A stretch of 64,000 nt of DNA from Micrococcus flavus (GCF_014204815.1 NZ_JACHMC010000001.1:744001-808000), one strand, 5' to 3'; counted from the stretch's first letter, positions 33,568 through 42,138 are shown. The notes: generated by a model from the letters alone, not told the origin. Made by a program: numbers and translations.

Positions 33568-34128
33568 ATGCGATGGGACGGACTCTTCGACGACCTGGAG
33601 GCGCAGTGGGCGGAGCTCGACCGCCGGGCGTTGCAGACGGAGGCGGCGGAGCTCACGCGGGGCGAGTGGTCGCGGCTGGGCCTGGCCGACCGGCTCCGGG
33701 GCGGGATCGGCCGGACGATGCGCCTGCACCTGATCTGGGGGGAGCACCGGGATGTACGGCTCGAGTCGGTGGGCGAGGGATGGATCGGCGGCGTGGTCGA
33801 GGCGGGCGGCGGGCTCCTGGTCCCGCTCGCGTCCCTGATGGCCGTCGAGGGGGACCTGGGGTCGGCCGCCGAGGCCCCGGACCGGCCCTCCGCCCGGGTG
33901 CCGTTCGCCGCCGCGCTCCGCCGCCTGGCGCGGGCCCGAGCGGCGGTGCGGCTGACCTCCCCGTCCGGCGCGGCGGTGGCCGAGGGCACGGTGGACCGGG
34001 TCGGAGCGGACCACCTCGACGTGGCCCGTCATCCCCGGGACGAGGCCCGGCGGCGGTCGGCGGTCCGAGGCCGGCTCACCGTGCCGTTCTCCGCCCTCGG
34101 TCTCGTGGCGGACGCCGGCGGCGTCTGA
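33568..34128 (+). CDS. Conserved hypothetical actinobacterial protein
   Basis: A 186-residue soluble protein beginning MRWDGLFDDLEAQWAELDRR. It has an Arg-rich first half (LGLADRLRGGIGRTMRLHL), a beta-rich middle (VRLESVGEGWIGGVVEAGGG) and a C-terminal part repeating the theme (GTVDRVGADHLDVA). I recognise the type from other actinobacterial genomes but know no function. ATG 33568 is preferred over the GTG at 33562 because the TAGGCT hexamer would place the transcript 5' end on this ATG. It is divergent from the LysM gene and convergent with the HTH gene. Confidence 0.65.
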   Translation: MRWDGLFDDLEAQWAELDRRALQTEAAELTRGEWSRLGLADRLRGGIGRTMRLHLIWGEHRDVRLESVGEGWIGGVVEAGGGLLVPLASLMAVEGDLGSAAEAPDRPSARVPFAAALRRLARARAAVRLTSPSGAAVAEGTVDRVGADHLDVARHPRDEARRRSAVRGRLTVPFSALGLVADAGGV

Positions 34129-34140
34129 GGCGCCCGGTGC

Positions 34141-34368
34141 TCACCGGTCGGCGCCGGCGTCCTCCCGGGTCCACTGCTCCACGCGCTCACGCGTGACGGC
34201 GCGCTGACGCTCCACGAACTCGTCCAGCCAGGACTCCTCGATCCGCCACTGGCCCCGCCCGCCGACCTGGATGGCCTGCAGGTCCCCGGTGCGCACCAGG
34301 GCCCGGGCCTGGCTCACGGACACGTTCAGGACCTCGGCGACGTCGGTCAGGGTCAGAAAGCGCTGCAC
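34141..34368 (-). CDS. Small excisionase-like helix-turn-helix DNA-binding protein
   Basis: A 75-residue protein, starting at a GTG with GGGAGGATCC just before it. The HTH_17/MerR-like fold is visible as FLTLTDVAEVLNVSVSQARA, then LVRTGDLQAIQVGGRGQWRI and EESWLDEFVERQ. Such stand-alone domains (BldC is the best known relative) act as transcription factors or, in mobile elements, excisionases. There are no signs of a mobile element here, so a regulatory role is more likely. It is divergent from the SAF gene and convergent with the hypothetical at 33568. Confidence 0.8.
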   Translation of the reverse strand: MQRFLTLTDVAEVLNVSVSQARALVRTGDLQAIQVGGRGQWRIEESWLDEFVERQRAVTRERVEQWTREDAGADR

Positions 34369-34591
34369 GGATCCTCCCGGAGATGGTGACGAGACGGTGC
34401 GGACGGGATCGCCTGCACTCCCATTGAAGCGTCCGCCGGACGGACCCGGGACACTTTTCCACACCTGGGGCGCGGATGCCCGCCGGGCCCGTCGCGGATG
34501 GCTACTGTGGGGCGTGCGCGGGGGCGCGGCGCTGACGGGGCGCCCGGCCCGCGCGGCCCGGTGACGGGCTCGTGCGAAGGGGGAACCGACC

Positions 34592-35239
34592 ATGACCGTC
34601 GACCGCGCCACACCCGCCGAGGGCGCCCGTCTGCGCCGCCCGCGCTGGCGCGATCCCCGCCTGCTGGTGGGACTCGTGCTCGTGCTCGCCTCGGTGGCGG
34701 GCGTCGTCGCCCTGCTCACCGCGGCCCAGCGCACGCAGACGTATTGGGCCGCGGCCCGCGACCTCGCGCCCGGGTCCCCCGTGGACGCCGCGGCCTTCGT
34801 GCCCGCCGAGGCGCAGCTAGGTGACGTCGCCGGCCTGTACCTGTCCACGGATCGCCCCGCACCGGCCGGGCAGGTGGTGGGGGCCGTCGTGCGGCGGGGC
34901 GAGCTCGTGCCCGCCGGCGTGATGGCCCCCGTCGACCCGGCGCGCCGCCGCCCCGTCGGGGTGGCCCTGGCCGAGCCCCTGCCCACCGGCGTGGGCGTCG
35001 GAGACCGGGTGGACGTATGGGCGGCCGCACCGAAGAAGGACGGGCGCGGCCACCAGCCCCCCGAGCGGCTGGCCGCCGGCGTGGAGATCGCCGAGCGCTC
35101 CGAGGAGGCGGGGGGCCTCGGCGGCACCGCCACCACGAGGCTGCAGCTCATGGCCGACGAGGAGCTGCTGCCGCGGCTGCTCGACGCCAAGACGTCCGAC
35201 GCGCGGATCACCGTCGTGCCCGCGCTCGGGGAGGGCTGA
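34592..35239 (+). CDS. SAF-domain protein, CpaB/RcpC-like
   Basis: A 215-residue protein with one membrane helix (about 24-46; LLVGLVLVLASVAGVVALL) followed by a SAF domain (about 52-115; ARDLAPGSPVDAAAFVP). The C-terminal third contains LPTGVGVGDRVDVWAA, as in CpaB/RcpC pilus-assembly proteins. It lies 2 bases before a CpaE-like ATPase gene, so the pair recalls the start of a Tad/Flp pilus locus, but no tadA, tadB or pilin follows. TACTGT at 34503-34508 is a candidate -10. An outer role in pilus assembly is inferred only. Confidence 0.7.
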   Translation: MTVDRATPAEGARLRRPRWRDPRLLVGLVLVLASVAGVVALLTAAQRTQTYWAAARDLAPGSPVDAAAFVPAEAQLGDVAGLYLSTDRPAPAGQVVGAVVRRGELVPAGVMAPVDPARRRPVGVALAEPLPTGVGVGDRVDVWAAAPKKDGRGHQPPERLAAGVEIAERSEEAGGLGGTATTRLQLMADEELLPRLLDAKTSDARITVVPALGEG

Positions 35240-35241
35240 GC

Positions 35242-36939
35242 GTGCGCGTCTCGCTCGCGGTCGTCCTTCCCGAGGGGTCCGACCTGGTCGGCGCCCTCGA
35301 GCGTGCCCAGGGGGAGATCACCGTGGTGCGGCGGGCCGCCGACCTGGCCGAGCTGATCGCGGTGGCCCGCTCCGGCCTCGTGGACGCGGTGCTCGTCGCG
35401 CAGGGGGCGGACCAGCTGGGCCGCGGTGTGCTGGAGGAGATGGCCCGTGCCCCCCGCCCCGTGGGGGTCTCGGCGATGAGCGAGGTCCGCGAGGACCGGG
35501 AACGGCTGCGTGCCCTGGGCGTACCGTGTCTGCGGGCGGACGTGGAGCCCCTCGCGCTCGCGGCCGCGGTCCATGAGGCGGTCCGTGCGGCCCACACCGG
35601 CCGGACCGCGGACGTGCCCGTCGACGAGGAGGACCGGGACCCCGGGGACATGCCCGCCGAGCCCGTGGTCCAGGCGGGCCCGCCCGGTACTGAGCCGGAC
35701 ACGGGGGGAGGAGATGCGCCGGCGCACCGCCGGACGGCGGCGGCGGGCCGCGGTCCGGACCGGGAGCCCGAGCGGTCCTCGGCCGCCGGGGACCTCGCTG
35801 GGGAGGCCTCCGGCGCCGAGGAGGGAAACGGGGTCGCGGTCGTCGCGGACGAGGAGCTGGCCGGCCTGTTCGGCGATGCGCCGTGCCCCGCCCTGCCCTC
35901 CGCGGCCGGGACGGACGCCGCCCATCGGACGGCCGAGGCCCCGGGGGAGCGCAACGCGGTCGACGCCGAGGCGGGTGCCGGCGGGCACACCGGACCGCAC
36001 GGAGCCGGGGCTCCGGAGGGGCGTGGGGGACCGGGCCGCCCCGGACCGGCCCTGGTGGCTGTCTGGGGCCCTGCCGGCGCCCCGGGGCGCACCACGGTCG
36101 CCGTGAACCTGGCGGCCGAGTACGCGGTGTCCGGGCTGCGGACGCTCGTGGTCGACCTGGACACCTACGGGCCGGCGGTCGGTGTGTACCTGGGCCTCAC
36201 GGAGGAGACCGCGGGCGTCGCGCGCGCCGCCCACCGGGCAGACCGCGGCCCGCTCTCCACCGAGGACCTCGTGGACGCCGCGGTGGGTGTGCGGGTGGCC
36301 GGCGGGCGGCTCGACGTGCTCACCGGCCTGACCCGTCCCGAGCGGTGGCCAGAGCTTCGCCCCTCCGCGCTGCGTCAGGTCCTCGCGGAGGCGCGGCGCG
36401 GGTGGGACCGCGTGGTGGTGGACGTGGGCTTCAGTCTGGAACAGGATGAGGAGCTCTCCTTCGACGTCCCGGCCCCGCAGCGCAACGGCGCCGCCGTGCT
36501 GGCGCTGTCCCTCGCGGACCGCGTGATGGCCGTGGGCGGGGCGGACGCCGTGTCCCTGCCGCGTCTGCTGCGCGCCCTCGAGACGCTCCCCGAGGAGGTG
36601 CCGAGGGAACGGATCGAGGTCGTGATGAACCGCGTGCGGCCCCAGGCCTCCGGGGTCTCGCCGCAGGCCCAGGTGGCCGGCGTGTGGGCCCGGTACGGAC
36701 CGGACCTGCCGCTGGTGGCCCAGCTGCCGTGGGATCCGCAGGCGGCGGACCGTGCCCTGTTCGGCGGTCAGGTGCTCGCCGAGGCCGCGCCGTCCGGTCC
36801 GCTGCGCCGCGCGCTGCGGGAGCTGGCGCGGCGGGATCCCGAGGTCGCCGCGCGCGCGACCGCGGGAGCCCAGGGCCGGGCCGGCCGACCGCGCCGTAGG
36901 GTGATCCCATGGCCAGCACCTTCGCGTCGGACCCCCTGA
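35242..36939 (+). CDS. CpaE/TadZ-like ATPase with N-terminal receiver-like domain and long disordered linker
   Basis: A 565-residue protein starting at GTG 35242, 2 bases after the SAF gene. Residues 1-115 form a receiver-like alpha/beta domain without the phospho-acceptor set. Residues 120-268 are a Pro/Gly/Glu-rich linker. A ParA/MinD-type ATPase occupies 270-545 with the loop GPAGAPGRTTVAVNLA (276-291), LVVDLDTYGPAVG and VVVDVGFSLE. The P-loop has Arg where ParA proteins have Lys. TadZ proteins localise Flp pilus machinery. The last 31 bases overlap the PdtaS gene. Confidence 0.75.
   Translation: MRVSLAVVLPEGSDLVGALERAQGEITVVRRAADLAELIAVARSGLVDAVLVAQGADQLGRGVLEEMARAPRPVGVSAMSEVREDRERLRALGVPCLRADVEPLALAAAVHEAVRAAHTGRTADVPVDEEDRDPGDMPAEPVVQAGPPGTEPDTGGGDAPAHRRTAAAGRGPDREPERSSAAGDLAGEASGAEEGNGVAVVADEELAGLFGDAPCPALPSAAGTDAAHRTAEAPGERNAVDAEAGAGGHTGPHGAGAPEGRGGPGRPGPALVAVWGPAGAPGRTTVAVNLAAEYAVSGLRTLVVDLDTYGPAVGVYLGLTEETAGVARAAHRADRGPLSTEDLVDAAVGVRVAGGRLDVLTGLTRPERWPELRPSALRQVLAEARRGWDRVVVDVGFSLEQDEELSFDVPAPQRNGAAVLALSLADRVMAVGGADAVSLPRLLRALETLPEEVPRERIEVVMNRVRPQASGVSPQAQVAGVWARYGPDLPLVAQLPWDPQAADRALFGGQVLAEAAPSGPLRRALRELARRDPEVAARATAGAQGRAGRPRRRVIPWPAPSRRTP
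36897..36902 (+). promoter_or_regulatory. -10 hexamer TAGGGT of a leaderless pdtaS transcript
   Basis: TAGGGT lies inside the 3' end of the CpaE-like gene, six bases before the pdtaS ATG at 36909. Confidence 0.5.
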
Positions 36940-38411
36940 GCACCCACCCGGACCTGGCGCCCGAGGACCGGGCCTGGCTGCAGATGCTGGTGGGGGACTG
37001 GCAGCTGGTGGCGGACCTCGCCCTGGCCGACCTCGTGCTCTGGCACCCCGCGCCCGCCTCCCACGCGGGCGGCGGTCACATCGCGATGGCGCAGGTGCGC
37101 CCCTTCACCGCCCCCACCCTGTTCCACCGCGACATCGTCGGCTCCCGCGCCCGGGCCGACCTGCGCGCCCTGCTGGACCGGGTGTGGCGCGCGGGGCCGC
37201 CCGCGGACGGCGCGGGCCCGCTCGTGGAGCCGGGCGCGTCCTTCCAGGTGCGCCTGTGGCCGGTCGTGCGGGCGGGGCGCGTGGTCGGCGTCGTCAGCGC
37301 CCACGAGGACCCCCACTCGAGGCCGGCGCGCTCGGCGATCGAGGAGAACTACCTCGCCTCGGCCGGCACCCTCCTGGACATGGTCCAGCACGGCCGGTGG
37401 CCCGACCCCCACGATCCGCCGGCCTACTGGATCGGCGGCACCCCGCGCGTGGGGGACGGCCTCGTGATCCTGGGCCCCGATTCGGCCGCACGGTTCACGA
37501 GCCCCAACGCCGTCTCCGCGCTGCGGCGCCTCGGGGTGAACGCGAGCGTGCCCGGGCATTCGCTCACGGAGCTGCTCGCCGGCGCCGACGCCGTGCGCCG
37601 TCCCGTCGAGGAGGGCTCCTGGGCGGTGCTCAGCGGTCAGCGCGCCGGACGCACCGAGGTCCAGGCCCACGGGGCCACGCTCACGGTCCGCTGCGTGCCC
37701 CTCCGGGGCGCCGCGGGCTGGCGCGGCGCGCTCATGCTCCTCCGGGACGTCACCGAGCTGCGCCGACAGGAGCAACGGCTGATGAGCAAGGACGCCACCA
37801 TCCGCGAGATCCACCACCGGGTGAAGAACAATCTGCAGACGGTGGGCTCCCTGCTGCGCATGCAGGCGCGCCGCACCGGCTCCCCGGAGACCCAGCGGGC
37901 CCTGCGGCAGGCCATGCAACGGGTGGACACGATCGCCCTCGTGCACCAGACGCTCAGCGAGCAGCTCGACTCCGAGGTCTCCGTGGACGCGCTCATGGCG
38001 CGACAGTTCCGCCTGGCCGTGGAGGTGGCCGGGGACGGCCGCCCGCTCGAGTCCGTGGTGGAGGCCGAGTTCGGGGTCCTGCCCTCGCACGTGGTCACCT
38101 CGCTCGCGCTCGCGGTCAACGAGCTCGCCACGAACGCGGTGGAGCACGGCACCGGTCCGGAGGGCGGGCGGGTCGCCCTCCGTGCGCATCGGGAGCGCAC
38201 CCCCGCGGGGGACGTCCTGGCGCTCTCGGTGACGGACGGGATCGCCGGCCCCGAGGACGACGGCGAGGAGTTCGTGCCCGCGCCCTCACCCTCGGGGCTG
38301 GGACTGCGGATCGTGCAGACCCTGGTCACCGGTGACCTGCACGGCACCCTGCGCTGGCGGCGGCTGTCCGACGGCGGCACGCGGGCGTCGGTGCGGATCC
38401 CGGTGGAGTGA
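36909..38411 (+). CDS. pdtaS: Sensor histidine kinase PdtaS
   Basis: A 500-residue soluble kinase with an N-terminal GAF-like domain (about 20-160) and a PAS-like domain (about 175-290). The HisKA_2 phospho-acceptor box IREIHHRVKNNLQTVGSLLR (His302/His303) is followed by an HATPase_c domain (NELATNAVEHGTG, SPSGLGLRIVQTLV). Length and domain order match mycobacterial PdtaS. Its partner PdtaR is an RNA-binding antiterminator and is not adjacent here. The ATG overlaps the preceding gene and has a leaderless-type promoter. Confidence 0.92.
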   Translation: MASTFASDPLSTHPDLAPEDRAWLQMLVGDWQLVADLALADLVLWHPAPASHAGGGHIAMAQVRPFTAPTLFHRDIVGSRARADLRALLDRVWRAGPPADGAGPLVEPGASFQVRLWPVVRAGRVVGVVSAHEDPHSRPARSAIEENYLASAGTLLDMVQHGRWPDPHDPPAYWIGGTPRVGDGLVILGPDSAARFTSPNAVSALRRLGVNASVPGHSLTELLAGADAVRRPVEEGSWAVLSGQRAGRTEVQAHGATLTVRCVPLRGAAGWRGALMLLRDVTELRRQEQRLMSKDATIREIHHRVKNNLQTVGSLLRMQARRTGSPETQRALRQAMQRVDTIALVHQTLSEQLDSEVSVDALMARQFRLAVEVAGDGRPLESVVEAEFGVLPSHVVTSLALAVNELATNAVEHGTGPEGGRVALRAHRERTPAGDVLALSVTDGIAGPEDDGEEFVPAPSPSGLGLRIVQTLVTGDLHGTLRWRRLSDGGTRASVRIPVE

Positions 38412-38434
38412 GCGGCGCCGCGGCCGGGGCGCGG

Positions 38435-38683
38435 TCAGGAGGAGCGTCGGGCGCGCGCGGCGCGGCGCTTCATGGCGCGGCGCTCGTCCTCGCTCATGCC
38501 GCCCCACACCCCGGAGTCCTGGCCGGACTCCATGGCCCACTTGAGGCACGTGTCCATCACCTCGCACGTGCGGCACACGGCCTTGGCCTCCTCGATCTGG
38601 AGGAGGGCGGGGCCGGTGTTGCCGACCGGGAAGAACAGCTCGGGGTCCTTGTCGAGGCAGGCGGCCTTGCTGCGCCAGTCCAT
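38435..38683 (-). CDS. whiB1: WhiB-family iron-sulfur transcription factor (WhiB1-like)
   Basis: An 82-residue protein starting MDWRSKAACLDKDPELFFPV. Four invariant cysteines (9, 37, 40, 46) would hold a [4Fe-4S] cluster; the spacing is seen in KAVCRTCEVMDTCLKWA. The GVWGG turn is followed by a basic C-terminus (MKRRAARARRSS) for DNA contact. Sequence and neighbourhood beside pdtaS suggest WhiB1, which binds the primary sigma factor. A longer ORF reading to 38890 is rejected because the WhiB start is fixed by the MDWR motif. Ribosome site AGGAAGCG. Confidence 0.92.
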   Translation of the reverse strand: MDWRSKAACLDKDPELFFPVGNTGPALLQIEEAKAVCRTCEVMDTCLKWAMESGQDSGVWGGMSEDERRAMKRRAARARRSS

Positions 38684-38976
38684 GGTGATGCTCGCTTCCT
38701 GTGTCTGCTGCGGGGCTCGGGGCCGCCGGATGCTGGTCGTCACGGCCGCGGCGGGCACGGGGCGCGCGACGCGCCGCCGTCCCGGGATGCGGACGACCGG
38801 GTCAAATGCGACGGGGACCGCATCGGTCGAGACGGTCCCCGCGAGAAACTGATCGGTAGTGATCCTCCCACGCGCTTGCACCGTGAACAAGGGATGAATG
38901 GATCACATCGTGTGCCCCTCACTGAGGCCTTCGTCACAGCCGGAGCGCGCCGGTCGGCCGCGTAGCGTGGGCCATC
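38684..38976. promoter_or_regulatory. Divergent control region between whiB1 and the membrane-protein gene
   Basis: A 293-base gap with no gene. The right third is unusually A/T-rich (around 38840-38935). CACATCGTGTG at 38904-38914 is a short palindrome. On the rightward side TAGCGT (38963-38968) ends eight bases before the ATG at 38977, a near-leaderless arrangement. On the leftward side TTGTTC is a possible -35 for whiB1. In mycobacteria whiB1 is CRP-regulated, but I do not find a full TGTGA-N6-TCACA site here. Confidence 0.4.
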
Positions 38977-39492
38977 ATGACCGCAGCGGCGGGTGACGGC
39001 GACGACCTCGTCCCGCCCCTCGACCGCACCCCCGCTCCGACCGGAAGGCCGCCCATGACCCCGTCGCCCGTCCGCCCCTCCGCCCCGGATCGTGACCGCC
39101 GTCCCCGACGCCGCACGCCCGCCGCCGTCCTGGTGGCGGCGGGCGCGCTCGCGCTCGAGTCGGCGGCCCTGCTCCTCCTCGCCGGGGACGCGGTCCTGCA
39201 GTTCGGCTCCGGCGGTCTTCCGCCCGCCGCCCGGCTCTTCCTGGTGGCGATCTACCTCATCCTCGCCGCCTGGGTCGGCGCCGCCGCGGCGGGGATGCTG
39301 CGGGGCCGGGGCTGGAGCCGGGGGGCGGCGGTGGCGGTCCAGCTGTTCGGCGCGGTCCTCGGGTGGTGGCTGGTGAGCATGGGCGCGGCGCCCCTGGGTG
39401 TGGGACTGCTGCTGGTCTCCTCGATCGGCCTGCTGGCGGTCTTCACGCGCTCGGCGTCCGCCCACCTGCGGCAGGAGGACGCCGAGCGCTGA
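38977..39492 (+). CDS. Small integral membrane protein, unknown function
   Basis: A 171-residue protein. A disordered Pro/Arg-rich cytoplasmic N-terminus (1-48) is followed by four membrane helices (about 50-70, 82-106, 116-134 and 138-158) and a charged C-terminus. The segments FLVAIYLILAAWVGAAAAGML and SIGLLAVFTRSASAHL are typical of a family seen beside whiB1 and DUF1844 genes in Micrococcaceae. I know no function. It ends 20 bases before the convergent DUF1844 gene. Confidence 0.6.
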   Translation: MTAAAGDGDDLVPPLDRTPAPTGRPPMTPSPVRPSAPDRDRRPRRRTPAAVLVAAGALALESAALLLLAGDAVLQFGSGGLPPAARLFLVAIYLILAAWVGAAAAGMLRGRGWSRGAAVAVQLFGAVLGWWLVSMGAAPLGVGLLLVSSIGLLAVFTRSASAHLRQEDAER

Positions 39493-39512
39493 GCCGGGGC
39501 GACGTCGTCGCG

Positions 39513-39881
39513 TCAGCTGACGGGCCCGGTGAACTTCTCGCCCGGGCCCTTGCCCGGGGCGTCCGGGAACGGGGAGGCCTCACGGAAGGCGAGCTGCAGG
39601 GAGCGCAGGCCGTCGCGCAGCGGTCCGGCGTGCTGGCTGCCGATCTCGGGGGCCGCGGCGGTGACGAGTCCGGCCAGGGCCGTGATCAGCTTGCGGGCCT
39701 CGTCGAGGTCCACGAGCTCGCGGGCGTCCGGGCCGTCGGCCAGGCCGACCTTCACGGCGGACGCGGTCATCAGGTGGACGGCGGTGGTGGTGATCACCTC
39801 GGCTGCGGGCACCTCGTGGATCTCGCGGATCTGGGCGGGTGCCTCGGCGGCCTCGTGCGCATGGCTGTTCTCTGCGGTCAT
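39513..39881 (-). CDS. DUF1844 domain protein
   Basis: A 122-residue protein. It begins with an acidic tail and then shows IREIHEVPAAEVITTTAVHL, followed by MTASAVKVGLADGP and DLDEARKLITALAGLVTAAA, the conserved DUF1844 core. The family occurs next to infC in many Actinobacteria, as here (divergent). Function is unknown. The start is the ATG at 39881; it overlaps the region where the infC promoter lies. Confidence 0.8.
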   Translation of the reverse strand: MTAENSHAHEAAEAPAQIREIHEVPAAEVITTTAVHLMTASAVKVGLADGPDARELVDLDEARKLITALAGLVTAAAPEIGSQHAGPLRDGLRSLQLAFREASPFPDAPGKGPGEKFTGPVS

Positions 39882-39886
39882 GGTGG

Positions 39887-40192
39887 TAAGCTTCCCACAG
39901 ACCCTCTCCGGTCGGCGCGTCGTCGTGCTGTCCGGAGGGAGAGAAAGTGGAGGCCTCCTCCCACCCGCGTCAGCAGCATGCCCGGCAGCCCCGGGCCGAG
40001 TTGCCGGGTCACCGCGTGAGCGGCGGTCGTCCGGTGTCCTCGGGACACCGGCACGGCCGGCGCCCATGGCGAAGGGTCCCGTCCCGGGACCGTTTCGAGG
40101 CCTCCCGACTGCGCGACGCAGGGGGGGCCTTCTTCATGGAGGCCGCTCCGGCCCGCGCGGGACCCCATCGTCCAGCAAACAGGAGTGGCACC
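39887..40192 (+). promoter_or_regulatory. infC promoter and long 5' leader
   Basis: TAAGCT at 39887-39892 is a candidate -10 for the infC-rpmI-rplT operon, giving a leader of about 300 bases. Long leaders upstream of infC often carry L20 or IF3 autoregulation, but I cannot recognise a known structured class here. Inside it, GGAGGG (39934-39939) stands 7 bases before a GTG (39947) that is in frame with infC with no stop between. The leader also contains several GC hairpins. Confidence 0.45.
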
Positions 40193-41203
40193 ATCAGCGA
40201 TCCCCGCATCAACGAGCGTATTCGCGTTCCGGAGGTCCGACTCGTCGGCCCGAACGGCGAGCAGGTCGGCATCGTCCGCATCGAGGACGCCCTGCGCCTC
40301 GCCGGAGAGGCCGATCTGGACCTCGTGGAGGTGGCCCCCACGGCCAAGCCTCCGGTGTGCAAGCTCATGGACTTCGGCAAGTTCAAGTACGAGGCGGCCG
40401 TCAAGGCCCGTGAGTCGCGCAAGAAGCAGGTGAACACGGTCCTCAAGGAGGTCCGCTTCCGTCTGAAGATCGACTCGCACGACTACGAGACCAAGACCGG
40501 CCACGCCAAGAAGTTCCTGAGCCAGGGTGACAAGGTCAAGGCCATCATCCAGTTCCGCGGCCGCGAGCAGCAGCGTCCCGAGCTCGGCATCCGCCTGCTC
40601 GAGAAGTTCGCCGCAGACGTGGCGGAGCTCGGCACGGTCGAGTCCCAGCCGCGGCAGGACGGCCGCAACATGGTGATGGTCATCGGGCCGGTGCGCACCA
40701 AGGCCGACGCCCGCGAGGACCAGGTCAAGGACACCGCCCCCCAGCGCGAGCGCAAGGGCGGCGGCTCCCGCCGCGACCAGGCGGCGCGGGAGGCCAGGGC
40801 CGCCGCGGCGGCCAAGGCCGAGGCCAACGCCGCGCCCGTGAAGAACTCCGTGGGCGACGCCTTCCCGGAGCAGCTGCGGTCCTTCGCGGCCGAGCGCGCC
40901 GAGGAGGCCGGACGTCAGTCCGCTGCTCCGGCGGAGTCGGAGCGGACCCCCGAGGCGCCGCAGCAGGCGGCCCCGGCGGAGAAGAGGGCCGCGCCGGCTC
41001 CCCGCCAGGCGGCTCCGAAGGCCCCGGCCGCCCCGAAGACGCCCGCCCCCCAGGCCCCGGCCGCGAAGCCTGCCGTGGCCCCCGGGTCCGCGCCGAAGCC
41101 CGCGGCGGCTCCCAAGCCGACCCCAGTGCCGAAGCCGATGCCCGCCCCGCCCAAGCCGGCCACCCCCCGCAGGGGGGCGCCCAAGCCCGGCCAGCGCGGC
41201 TGA
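40193..41203 (+). CDS. infC: Translation initiation factor IF-3 with long Pro/Ala-rich C-terminal extension
   Basis: A 336-residue IF-3 starting at the rare codon ATC (40193), preceded by AGGAG with seven bases spacing. The homology begins at once ([20 protein letters not shown]). The N-domain ends at [13 protein letters not shown]; the C-domain includes [20 protein letters not shown] and [14 protein letters not shown]. The core is complete by about residue 180. The remaining 155 residues are an Ala/Pro/Lys-rich tail, as in some other actinobacterial IF-3 proteins. Rare start codons let IF-3 repress its own translation. An alternative in-frame GTG at 39947 would add 82 residues (see findings). 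Confidence 0.93.
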   Translation: MSDPRINERIRVPEVRLVGPNGEQVGIVRIEDALRLAGEADLDLVEVAPTAKPPVCKLMDFGKFKYEAAVKARESRKKQVNTVLKEVRFRLKIDSHDYETKTGHAKKFLSQGDKVKAIIQFRGREQQRPELGIRLLEKFAADVAELGTVESQPRQDGRNMVMVIGPVRTKADAREDQVKDTAPQRERKGGGSRRDQAAREARAAAAAKAEANAAPVKNSVGDAFPEQLRSFAAERAEEAGRQSAAPAESERTPEAPQQAAPAEKRAAPAPRQAAPKAPAAPKTPAPQAPAAKPAVAPGSAPKPAAAPKPTPVPKPMPAPPKPATPRRGAPKPGQRG

Positions 41204-41326
41204 ACAACCCCGGCGCGCACCGCGCGTCGCGTCCCAGACCGGCCCGCCCCGCACGGGGCGGGCGAGAACAGCACTGACCTGCGCCCGTCGGGCGCGGGCA
41301 GCTGACGACGAAGGAGAACGGCTGCC

Positions 41327-41521
41327 ATGCCGAAGATGAAGACCCACAGCGGCGCCAAGAAGCGCTTCCGCGTGACCGGCTCCGGCAAGATCATGCGCCA
41401 GCAGGCCAACCGTCGCCACTACCTGGAGCACAAGTCCTCCCGCTTGACGCGCCGTCTGGCCGGGGACAAGGCCGTCTCCAAGGGCAGCATCAAGACGATC
41501 AAGCGGATGCTCGGCATCTGA
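41327..41521 (+). CDS. rpmI: 50S ribosomal protein L35
   Basis: A 64-residue, strongly basic protein beginning [20 protein letters not shown] and ending [13 protein letters not shown], both hallmarks of L35. The ribosome site is AAGGAGAACGGCTGCC. It is the middle gene of infC-rpmI-rplT; the preceding gap of 123 bases has GC-rich hairpins (for example CCCGCACGGGGCGGG near 41245). Confidence 0.98.
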   Translation: MPKMKTHSGAKKRFRVTGSGKIMRQQANRRHYLEHKSSRLTRRLAGDKAVSKGSIKTIKRMLGI

Positions 41522-41610
41522 TCCCCTCCGGCCCGCAGGGCCGGTCCCGACCTTCCTCCCGCCGCGGCGCGCGCAGTGCCGGCGGGGACCTCACAGATTG
41601 GAGAACACAC

Positions 41611-41997
41611 GTGGCACGTGTGAAGCGGGCGGTCAACGCCCACAAGAAGCGCCGGACGATCCTGGACCGCGCCTCGGGCTACCGCGGTCAGCGTTCGCGC
41701 CTGTACCGCAAGGCGAAGGAGCAGCTGCTCCACTCGTTCGTCTACAACTACCAGCACCGTCACAAGCGCAAGGGCGACTTCCGTCGCCTGTGGATCACCC
41801 GCATCAACGCGGCCGCCCGCGCCAACGGCATGACCTACAACCGCTTCATGCAGGGCCTGAAGCTGGCCGGCATCGAGGTGGACCGCCGCATGCTCGCCGA
41901 GATCGCCGTCTCCGACGCCGCGACCTTCACGGCGCTCGTGCAGACCGCCCGCAAGGCCCTGCCGGCGGACGTCAACGCCCCGGCCGCCTCGCGCTGA
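41611..41997 (+). CDS. rplT: 50S ribosomal protein L20
   Basis: A 128-residue basic protein starting at [23 protein letters not shown], with [20 protein letters not shown] and [20 protein letters not shown] as in L20. L20 binds 23S rRNA early in 50S assembly and in several bacteria represses its own operon. A strong terminator hairpin follows. Confidence 0.98.
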   Translation: MARVKRAVNAHKKRRTILDRASGYRGQRSRLYRKAKEQLLHSFVYNYQHRHKRKGDFRRLWITRINAAARANGMTYNRFMQGLKLAGIEVDRRMLAEIAVSDAATFTALVQTARKALPADVNAPAASR

Positions 41998-42030
41998 GCC
42001 GCAGGCCGCGCGTGAGCGCGCCGTGACCGC

Positions 42031-42058
42031 AGGGGCGGGCCCGCACGGGCCCGCCCCT
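42031..42058 (+). terminator. Terminator of the infC operon
   Basis: AGGGGCGGGCCC (42031-42042) pairs perfectly with GGGCCCGCCCCT (42047-42058) around the loop GCAC, then TTCGTC, 33 bases after the rplT stop. Confidence 0.75.
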
Positions 42059-42138
42059 TCGTCATGCCCGGTGCGACGCCGCAGCGTCACCGGGCCCTCG
42101 CCGCCCCACCTCATCGCCCCGACCCTGGGAGGACCGCC

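Noticed and set aside
34141-34368. The small HTH gene as an excisionase of an integrated element
   Set aside because: No integrase, attachment-site repeats or change of gene content nearby; a stand-alone regulator is more likely.
38684-38890. Longer WhiB start adding 69 residues
   Set aside because: The WhiB family begins at MDWR just before the first Cys. The extension is unlike any WhiB N-terminus and AGGAAG supports the shorter start.
38904-38914. CACATCGTGTG as a CRP/GlxR site for whiB1
   Set aside because: It is a short palindrome but the half-sites and spacing do not match TGTGA-N6-TCACA.
39893-40192. Known riboswitch or L20 leader upstream of infC
   Set aside because: I could not recognise the conserved core of any leader class I know in this stretch; only ordinary GC hairpins are visible.
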